A stretch of 64,000 nucleotides of DNA from Afipia sp. (lineage in GTDB: Bacteria; Pseudomonadota; Alphaproteobacteria; Rhizobiales; Xanthobacteraceae), in the NCBI GenBank assembly GCA_024508675.1, contig JANINQ010000021.1, positions 434,001 through 498,000 on the forward strand, in the 5' to 3' direction. The notes beneath the pieces were generated by a model, which was not told the origin of the DNA, did not search any database, and saw nothing but the letters and a program-made list of their open reading frames with translations. Below are positions 8,141 through 15,268 of the stretch, one piece after another (within the stretch, counting starts at the first letter, position 1; every line of letters begins with the position of its first letter). The translations under genes and the position numbers were made by a program.

Positions 8141-11100
8141 TCAACTCCCCGCCCAGACGTCGAGCACGTAACGGTTCTGCGTACCCATGGTATCGATCCA
8201 GCCGGCAGCGGCGGCTTCATTCGCACCCGACTTCTCGCGATAGATCGACATCAGCACGCGCTTGACGTCCGGCTCCATCTTGCCGCCGTCGCCGCAGACA
8301 TAAATGATCGCGCCGGCTTCGATCAGCTGCCACACCCGGTCCTTCTGCGCTGCGACCTGATCCTGCACATAGCTCTTCGGCGTATCAGCGCGCGAGAAGG
8401 CGACATGCAGATCGGTGACCCCCTGCTCCGCGTAGCCCTTGAGTTCGTCGGCATACAGGAAGTCCTGCTCGGGGTGGCGGCAGCCGAAGAACAGCATCGA
8501 CGGACCGAGCGACCGCCCCGCAGCCTTCATTGCCGCACGCTCCTGCAGAAATCCACGGAATGGTGCGAGGCCCGTACCGGGCCCGATCATGATGATCGGC
8601 GTCGCGGCATTGTCCGGCAAGCGGAAGCCCGCCTTGGTTTCGCGGATGATGGCGTGAACCACGTCGCCCGGCCGGCGGCTGGCGAGATAGTTCGAGCAGA
8701 CGCCCCTGTAGATGCCGCGTCCGGAACTCGCCGGCGCATCAACCACACCAACAGTCACGCTGCACTTGTTGGCGCCGATCGCCGCCGGCGATGAGGAGAT
8801 GGAGTAATAACGCGGCGACAGCAGCGAGAGCATCTCCAGATAGGTATGGAACGGCAGCTCGCACGCCGGATATTCCTCCAGCAGATTGTAGACGGACCGG
8901 CGCTTGGCCAGAATCTCCGAGCGGTAAAGTTCGGTCGAGGCCGCATCTTCGCCCGTGAAGGCTTCGAGCTTCGGCCGCGTCATCGGGCAGCGGGTGTTCT
9001 CCGCCATGATCTGGATCTGCTTGCGGGTCGCGACCTGCTGCAACTCCACGAACTCGCCGAGCAGACGTCCCACCGACACCGCATTGTCGACGGGAAGCTG
9101 CGCACGGCGGCCAGTCGCGACATGCAGCTTGACCTGATCCGTCGACAGGAATCCGAACCGCCGCGCCACCGCGTCCACCAATGCCGGCGCGTTGCGCGGC
9201 ACGACGCTGAGATGATCGCCAACCCGGTAGGTCACGCCCTCCGGCAGTTCCACCTCAATATGTCGCGTCGAGCGCGTCGAAGGATTCGCACCACTCTTGT
9301 TCTGCAATTCGTCATTGACCAGAATCTTGACGGCGACCGCGCCGCTGGACGCCGCGATCGCATTGGCCGCGCTGTGCGCCACCGGCTCGATCACATAGAG
9401 CGGCTCGTCGTTGGCCTCGCGCTTCAGCCCGGCATCGACGCCGAACTCCTTGACCGCGATTTCGCTGACCGAGCGGAACCACTTCTCGAACTGGCCGTCG
9501 AGATCGTCGCGGGCATCGCCCTCGCCGCGTGGCGCCACGGATCTTGCACCATGAGCGGCGAGCCGCTCGTCGATCATGCGCGGAATCGACTGATAGGTCG
9601 CAAGCCAGTCGCTGTTGCCGCAGCCGAACACCGCATAACGCAGGCCGTTAAAGGCGTCCTTCGGCAGGTCGCCATCGAGCCACTTCATGAACTTGGTGGC
9701 GTTGTCCGGCGGCGCACCGTTGTAGGAGGCGCAAAAGATGATGACGTTGGCGTGGTCCTTGAGGTTGCCGGTGTAATCGTCGAGTGGCGCCAGCGTGGTC
9801 GCAAAGCCATTGACCTCGGCGAGGTCAGCGACGCGATGGGCAAGATCTTCTGCCGTGCCGAGATTGGAGCCGTAAAGCACCAGCAGCGGGGTGTTGTGTC
9901 CGGGACGCACCCGCGCCGGTGCAGCCGCCCCGGCGCTTCCCGAAACGGCGGCAGCGCCCGGACGGTTGGCAACAATGGTGCGATCGTTATCGGACCGCGC
10001 GCGCACCTTGATCTTGAAGCCGTCGGGCTTGATGGTCAGCGTTTCCTTCAGGTGCATCTGGTAGCGTGTGTGATCGAGCAGCTTGAACCGCTGCAGGATC
10101 ATGCCGAGCGCCAGCGCCGCTTCGTGCATCGCAAAGCCGCGGCCGATGCAGGCGCGCTGGCCGTTGCCGAACGGCTTCCAGGCATTTGCGGGACGCTTGG
10201 CCTCGGCCTCACGGCTGAAATTTTCCGGATCGAAGACATCCGGATTCGGACCCCACACCGACGGGTCACGGTGCAACGCCATCACCAACACCGTGACGAA
10301 GGTGCCCTTCTTCAGCTTGTATTTGCCGCCGATGGTTTCGTCCTTCAGCGGCGACACGCCATAGGCCGGCGCCGGAGGCCACATCCGCAGCGATTCCTTC
10401 AAAATCTGCGAGATGTATTGAAGCTGCGTGACCTGCTGGAAGGTCGGCTTGGCATTGATATCCGCGCCGAGAACGCGATCGACTTCCTCATATGCCTTCT
10501 TGAGCACGTCGGGGTGCTTGAGCATGGCGTAAATCGCGCAGGACAGAAGGCCACTGGTGGTTTCGTGCCCCGCGATCAGGAAGGTATTGATCTGGTAGCG
10601 GATGTTGACGTCGTCGAGCTGCTGGCCCGTCGCCTTGTCAACGCCCGTCATCATCGCATTGAGCATATCCTTGGTGCCGGCGGCGGCTTCCGCATTCTTG
10701 CGGCGCTCAGCGACGATTTCGTCGACCATCTTGTTCATGAAAGCGACGTCTTCGGACAGGGTCGCGCGGCGCGCCCGCATGAACAGATTTTCGAGCGGCA
10801 GCCCGCGGGTCATCATGATCGTTTCAAGCGATCGCACCAGTGCGCCGACGAACGGATGATAATCTTCGCGGTAGAACGAATTGAAACGATAATCGAAGCC
10901 GCACAGGCCGATCGTATCGAGTGTCAGCGCCGTCATGTCGTGGACGACGTCGATCTCGTCGTCGGCGTTGAGACGCTCCCATTTCTTGACGAGCTGTTCG
11001 GCAATATCCACCATCATCGGATGGTACGATTGCATCGCGCGCCCGCCGAACGGCGACAGCAGGATGTTATGCGCCTTGCTCCAGTTCGGCTCAGTGGTGT

Positions 11101-11383
11101 CAGCGGTAAATAGACCGTCGCCGCCGATCGCGCGCACACGGCGCAGCGCGCCGCGCACGGCCTTGTCGAAACGCTTTTCGTCGCTCAGTTCGTCAACGAG
11201 ATCGAACCCCGAGACGATCACGAGTGGCTGGCCCATCATATCGAGCCAGAAGATCGGCCCCAGCTCCTTGGTCTTGCGGACCAGATCCTGCACCGGCGCG
11301 GTCGAATCCAGTGACAGCATATTGCCGACAACCGGCTTCTTCGGCGGATGCGGAATCGGATTCAGCTTGTTCGGGGACGACAT
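8141..11383 (-). CDS. CYP102-type self-sufficient cytochrome P450/NADPH-P450 reductase fusion
   Basis: A 1080-residue fusion with the P450BM3 (CYP102A1) architecture. The P450 domain is about residues 1-475, with AGHETTS at 271-277 (catalytic Thr275) and haem motif FGNGQRACIGR with Cys412. Then follow an Ala/Pro linker, an FMN flavodoxin domain from about 495 (LYGSNLGTAEDLA) to about 640, and FAD and NADPH domains to the C-terminal DVWAGS. Such enzymes hydroxylate or epoxidise fatty acids using NADPH without partner proteins. Phe92 matches Phe87 of BM3, but by eye alignment Arg47 and Tyr51, which hold the substrate carboxylate, are Gln52 and Ile56. The gene lies downstream of epoxide hydrolase and wax ester synthase genes in the same direction, 147 bases after the former. 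No adjacent TetR regulator is present. Confidence 0.95.
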   Translation of the reverse strand: MSSPNKLNPIPHPPKKPVVGNMLSLDSTAPVQDLVRKTKELGPIFWLDMMGQPLVIVSGFDLVDELSDEKRFDKAVRGALRRVRAIGGDGLFTADTTEPNWSKAHNILLSPFGGRAMQSYHPMMVDIAEQLVKKWERLNADDEIDVVHDMTALTLDTIGLCGFDYRFNSFYREDYHPFVGALVRSLETIMMTRGLPLENLFMRARRATLSEDVAFMNKMVDEIVAERRKNAEAAAGTKDMLNAMMTGVDKATGQQLDDVNIRYQINTFLIAGHETTSGLLSCAIYAMLKHPDVLKKAYEEVDRVLGADINAKPTFQQVTQLQYISQILKESLRMWPPAPAYGVSPLKDETIGGKYKLKKGTFVTVLVMALHRDPSVWGPNPDVFDPENFSREAEAKRPANAWKPFGNGQRACIGRGFAMHEAALALGMILQRFKLLDHTRYQMHLKETLTIKPDGFKIKVRARSDNDRTIVANRPGAAAVSGSAGAAAPARVRPGHNTPLLVLYGSNLGTAEDLAHRVADLAEVNGFATTLAPLDDYTGNLKDHANVIIFCASYNGAPPDNATKFMKWLDGDLPKDAFNGLRYAVFGCGNSDWLATYQSIPRMIDERLAAHGARSVAPRGEGDARDDLDGQFEKWFRSVSEIAVKEFGVDAGLKREANDEPLYVIEPVAHSAANAIAASSGAVAVKILVNDELQNKSGANPSTRSTRHIEVELPEGVTYRVGDHLSVVPRNAPALVDAVARRFGFLSTDQVKLHVATGRRAQLPVDNAVSVGRLLGEFVELQQVATRKQIQIMAENTRCPMTRPKLEAFTGEDAASTELYRSEILAKRRSVYNLLEEYPACELPFHTYLEMLSLLSPRYYSISSSPAAIGANKCSVTVGVVDAPASSGRGIYRGVCSNYLASRRPGDVVHAIIRETKAGFRLPDNAATPIIMIGPGTGLAPFRGFLQERAAMKAAGRSLGPSMLFFGCRHPEQDFLYADELKGYAEQGVTDLHVAFSRADTPKSYVQDQVAAQKDRVWQLIEAGAIIYVCGDGGKMEPDVKRVLMSIYREKSGANEAAAAGWIDTMGTQNRYVLDVWAGS

Positions 11384-11530
11384 CGCTCGGGTATCTCCTG
11401 CCCACGTGACTTGATCGACGTCCGGCTGGCCCGGAGCTTTTTGCCCAAGCTACTGTTCCGCCGCACCTTTTGCAAAGACTTCCAGAAACGCAGGACGGTC
11501 ACTTGGCATCCCACGGCTATGCAAGGCGGT

Positions 11531-12544
11531 TCAACCAAATCGCCGCTTGCGCCATTCGATGATCTTGGCACTGACTTCGCCGGGCTGTTCCTGCTGGGTC
11601 CAATGGCCGCTATCCCGGATCAGGTATTTCTCCAGATCGGGAACGATACTCTCCATGCCGTCGCAGGAGGACGGCGGAAGCACCGCATCGTTCTCAGCCA
11701 TGATCATCAGCGACGGAACGCGGACGGTGTGATCGATATGCGCGGACCGCTCCCAGTTGCGGGTCATGTTGCGATACCAGTTGATGCCGCCGGTGAATCC
11801 CGAAACCTTGAACGCGTCGACAAACACCTGCATTTCCTCAGGCGACAGAATCTTTTCGCGCGGGTCGAGCTTATTATCATAACCCGCGACCATCTGCGGG
11901 AAGGCCATATTCAGCTTCGGCGACGCGCCAAGGCCCGCGGCCGGTGGCCCCTCGCCGGCCTCCGGCGCTTTCTTCTGCGGCATCGGTTTTCGCATGAAGA
12001 AGTCGAATGTCTTCTCGATATTGCCGTCGAAAATCTTGTCAGCGCGGCGCTCGGGGTCCTGAAACTGCGCGATGTAGAGATGATCGCCGTAACGCTTGCG
12101 CAGCAAGCCGATCGGATCGCTCGCCGTGCGCGGGGTGTGCGGCGTATTGACACCGATGACCCCGGCGACGCGTGACGGATGGCGCAGCGGCATCTGCCAG
12201 ACAATGAACCCGCCCCAGTCGTGACCGACGAAAATCGCCTTGTCGATCTTCAGATGATCGAGCAGCCCGACAAGATCGGCCGTCAGGTTTTCGATGTCGT
12301 AGTCCTCGACCTTCTCCGGTCGATCGGTCGCACCATAGCCACGCTGGTCCGGCGCAATGACACGGACTCCCGCTTCGCTCAGCGCCTTGATCTGGTGACG
12401 CCATGAAAAGGCGATTTCAGGCCAGCCGTGACACAGCACCACGGGAAGCTTGTCTGTTTTCGGGCCGGCTTCATAGAAGCCCATGCGTATGCCATTGACC
12501 TGCGCATACTGAAGCGGCGGCATTTCGATCATTGCATGCGCCAT
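11531..12544 (-). CDS. Epoxide hydrolase-type alpha/beta hydrolase
   Basis: A 337-residue protein with the epoxide hydrolase signature: oxyanion motif HGWPE (39-43), nucleophile motif GHDWGG with Asp109, an acid in AENDAVLP (Asp286) and a histidine in SGHWTQQEQP (His314). Cap-domain tyrosines are available at 152/157 and in INWYRN (257). An aspartate nucleophile, rather than serine, fits hydrolysis of epoxides to diols; haloalkane dehalogenase is less likely. Its start lies 3 bases past the stop of the wax ester synthase gene, so the two are co-transcribed, and the CYP102 gene follows. A pairing in which the P450 makes an epoxy fatty acid and this enzyme opens it is plausible but inferred. 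Confidence 0.88.
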   Translation of the reverse strand: MAHAMIEMPPLQYAQVNGIRMGFYEAGPKTDKLPVVLCHGWPEIAFSWRHQIKALSEAGVRVIAPDQRGYGATDRPEKVEDYDIENLTADLVGLLDHLKIDKAIFVGHDWGGFIVWQMPLRHPSRVAGVIGVNTPHTPRTASDPIGLLRKRYGDHLYIAQFQDPERRADKIFDGNIEKTFDFFMRKPMPQKKAPEAGEGPPAAGLGASPKLNMAFPQMVAGYDNKLDPREKILSPEEMQVFVDAFKVSGFTGGINWYRNMTRNWERSAHIDHTVRVPSLMIMAENDAVLPPSSCDGMESIVPDLEKYLIRDSGHWTQQEQPGEVSAKIIEWRKRRFG

Positions 12545-12547
12545 GGA

Positions 12548-14089
12548 TCAGCTTGCGGCGCTTGCGCGATTGTCAGGCGAGGCAAAAGCCGCCGCCAGAA
12601 GTTCGAATTCCTTGGGCAGCATATTCGCCAATACCTCAACATGAGGAATGATGTTCGCTCCGGCGATAAAGCCGAAATCTAGCTGGTCGCGATAGCTCTG
12701 CACGGTGATGTTGAGGGCAAGACCATGGGTAGAGATCGAAACCGGGAAGATGTGCAACAATTCGGCGCCGACTGCATACAGCGTCTGGCGCGGCCCGGGC
12801 ACGTTCGAGATCGTCACGTTGGCCGCGGGCGGCAGCACATCCGAGAGGTTCGAGCGGCTGTAGAGCAGCGCCAGTACCTGGATCAGCATCGGCGCACCGA
12901 GCATGGCCACGTTGGAGATGGACGGCATCAGCGCGCGCAAGGGGTGCGACATCTCCTTGGACTTGGTGGATTGCGCAATGATGGATTCCAGTCGTTCCTT
13001 GGGGTCTTCGATGTTGGTCGCAAGCGAACACACCATGCCGAACACCTGATTGTTCGCATCGGTGTTGCCTTCCTCACGCAATGAGATCGGCACCGCCGCC
13101 GTCAACGAACGGCTCGGCAATCCGCCCTGCTCCATCAGGTATCGGCGCAGCACGCCGCTGGACAGCGCCAGCACCACGTCGTTCAGCTTGCCGCCAGCCT
13201 TCTTGGCAATTGCCTTGGCTTCCGGCAGCGACACCGAGATTCCCGCAAAACTGCGCTCGGACGAAATCGACTTGTTGAGCATGGTCGAAGGCGACACCAT
13301 GCTTGCAAGGCTGTCTCTGGACTTTGGATCGGAGGCTTTTGCGACCAGGTCGCGGATGCTTTTGACGGTTTCCGGCACGCTGCCCAGCATCCGGATTCCG
13401 CTCTCGATCTGGAACATCGCATTGTCGAACAGGACGGAGCCGAGATCGCTCTTGCCGGAGCGCGGCAGATCGAAGCTCTTGGCCTTCGATGCATCCAGCG
13501 GCTGACGCCAAAGCTGGGTGTAGGAATCGAGCATGTTCGCGGCGATGTCGCGCGGCTCATTGGCCGGCTTGCTGGGAACGACCTTGGGAAACTCGCGCGG
13601 CACCGGCGTGATGTCGTAGATCATGTTGGTGAGCGCCGCGCCTGCGCCGCCGTCAATGCAGGCATGGTGCATCTTCGAGTAAAGTCCGACCTCGTTGTTG
13701 TCCATTCCCTCGAAGACATAGAATTCCCAAAGCGGACGCGCCCTGTTGAGCAGCTTGGCGTGAATCCAGCCGACCGTGCGCTCCAGCATCGCGCGATCGT
13801 GCGGCGCCGCGAGGCTTGCGCGAAAGATGTGGCGATTGATGTCGAACTGATCGTCCTCGACCCAGCTCGGATTGTCGATATCGAGCGGCGCTTTTTCCAG
13901 ACGCGCCTTCAGGATCGGAGCGACGTGAATCCGGTCCGAGATCATCTTCTTGAAGTCTTCGTAGAAGTCGCCCTTGTATCCGTCTTTCAGCTTGAAGATC
14001 GCCATGCTTCCGACATGCATCGGCATCTCGGGTGTCTCGAGATACAGAAACGATGCGTCCATCGAGGACAGCTTCTTGGCGTGACTCAT
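12548..14089 (-). CDS. Wax ester synthase / diacylglycerol acyltransferase (WS/DGAT)
   Basis: A 513-residue acyltransferase with the WS/DGAT active-site motif HHxxxDG at 141-147 (HHACIDG). It also has the conserved PLWEFYVFEG (119-128), a KLNDVVLAL (ND) motif and a NVPGPRQTLY motif in the C-terminal half. The family transfers acyl groups from acyl-CoA to fatty alcohols or diacylglycerol, forming wax esters or triacylglycerol at membrane-bound lipid droplets. The start at 14089 has a strong GGGAGGATAAC site. It leads a tight pair with the epoxide hydrolase gene. Together with the PHA genes it suggests two storage-lipid systems side by side; whether this copy is mainly WS or DGAT cannot be told. 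Confidence 0.93.
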   Translation of the reverse strand: MSHAKKLSSMDASFLYLETPEMPMHVGSMAIFKLKDGYKGDFYEDFKKMISDRIHVAPILKARLEKAPLDIDNPSWVEDDQFDINRHIFRASLAAPHDRAMLERTVGWIHAKLLNRARPLWEFYVFEGMDNNEVGLYSKMHHACIDGGAGAALTNMIYDITPVPREFPKVVPSKPANEPRDIAANMLDSYTQLWRQPLDASKAKSFDLPRSGKSDLGSVLFDNAMFQIESGIRMLGSVPETVKSIRDLVAKASDPKSRDSLASMVSPSTMLNKSISSERSFAGISVSLPEAKAIAKKAGGKLNDVVLALSSGVLRRYLMEQGGLPSRSLTAAVPISLREEGNTDANNQVFGMVCSLATNIEDPKERLESIIAQSTKSKEMSHPLRALMPSISNVAMLGAPMLIQVLALLYSRSNLSDVLPPAANVTISNVPGPRQTLYAVGAELLHIFPVSISTHGLALNITVQSYRDQLDFGFIAGANIIPHVEVLANMLPKEFELLAAAFASPDNRASAAS

Positions 14090-14211
14090 GTTATCCTCCC
14101 GTTACGACGGGACCGCGGTGCCTGCGGCGCATTGTCCGCATTTCGCATCGTGATCCCACTGCCCCTGTCGCCTTTCCGGCAATTCTCGCGGGCGATGAAT
14201 CTTGTCAGGCT

Positions 14212-15006
14212 TCAGCCCTGCTCCGGTCGCGCATAGGCCAATGAAAACGGCCCCGAGCGATCGAACGGCTGAAATTCCCCTTCCTTCTGGGCGAGGCGAT
14301 CCGCCACAGCCCACAGCGCCGCCGCGTTGACACCGATGCCGATATGGCTCGCGAGGGTAATCTCGATATTCTCGGCGGTATCCGACGCCCGGTTGAGACA
14401 GGTCCGCCAGTTCACGACACCGTCGGTCCGCGTATAGAGCGACGATGTCGGCACGGGAAGATCGCCAGCGATAGCCCGAATATCCCTGAGGTCGGCATCC
14501 TCGATTTTCTCGCCCGACAGCATTTCGTAGATCCGCCGGGCATTTGTCGCGCTGACGTCACCGGCGAACGGACTGCCGAGAGTCACGACATAACGCACCA
14601 TGTCCGGCATCCGCAGCGCCAGATCGCGCGCATAGACGCCGCCGAGACTCCAGCCCACAAGGCTGACCTTGCGGCCAGTTGTCGCGTGGACGCTGGTTAG
14701 GAGTTGGCCGAGCTTTTCCCGCATGCTGTAGACGCCACCGGTGTTCCGTCCAAAACCCCACGGATGGGTGGAGAAACCAAGCAGGTCGAGGTAGCGCCGC
14801 AGGATCAGCGTCGAGACATCGCTGGCCAGAAGCCCCGGGAGAACCAGAACGGGATGACCGTCGCCGCGCTGCGCCATCAGAAGCGCCGGCGCCATCAGCA
14901 ATGTCGCATTCAGCTCGAAAACGCCCCGGCCCTCGGCGAGAAACAGGCCGAGATTTGGCGGGCGCAGGCGGCCCTTTTCGGCAAGGTAGCTCTCGTTAGC
15001 TGTCAT
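14212..15006 (-). CDS. Alpha/beta-hydrolase fold protein (lipase/esterase-like), paralogue 2
   Basis: A 264-residue hydrolase closely related to the protein of 1892-2665. Shared elements are the oxyanion stretch RGDGHPVLVLPG, nucleophile elbow GWSLGGVYAR, TLGSPF, RTDG and the C-terminal AVADRLAQ..PFDRSG block. The catalytic His probably lies in ITLASHIGIG. No signal peptide is seen. It lies 122 bases upstream of the WS/DGAT gene in the same orientation and may be the first gene of that unit. Acting on storage lipid or its precursors is a reasonable guess from context only. Confidence 0.75.
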   Translation of the reverse strand: MTANESYLAEKGRLRPPNLGLFLAEGRGVFELNATLLMAPALLMAQRGDGHPVLVLPGLLASDVSTLILRRYLDLLGFSTHPWGFGRNTGGVYSMREKLGQLLTSVHATTGRKVSLVGWSLGGVYARDLALRMPDMVRYVVTLGSPFAGDVSATNARRIYEMLSGEKIEDADLRDIRAIAGDLPVPTSSLYTRTDGVVNWRTCLNRASDTAENIEITLASHIGIGVNAAALWAVADRLAQKEGEFQPFDRSGPFSLAYARPEQG

Positions 15007-15268
15007 CGCGGCCTGCCCCGTTGAACACGCTTTACTGCTCCGCCTTGAGGCAGTCCGCTCAGTCTAGAAGCATGTCGGGCCTCCTGCCAATTGGCTTTCC
15101 GATAAAACTCCGGCGTGGTGAATTTTATTGCTCTGCACCATGCTCCGGACATGTTGAGGGAATAGGATTCGCAACCGCAGCGGTATGCGACCCGATGGTT
15201 TGGAATCGCCCCGAGGCATTTTCCGCGTAATTGCGATAGCCTGTGATGACGATGGCCTGAGACCCCGC

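Noticed and set aside
8846-11113. Long open frame on the plus strand (755 codons) opposite the P450 gene
   Set aside because: It mirrors the CYP102 coding strand; the composition is Arg/His/Ala-rich with no domain. The P450 frame has all catalytic motifs.
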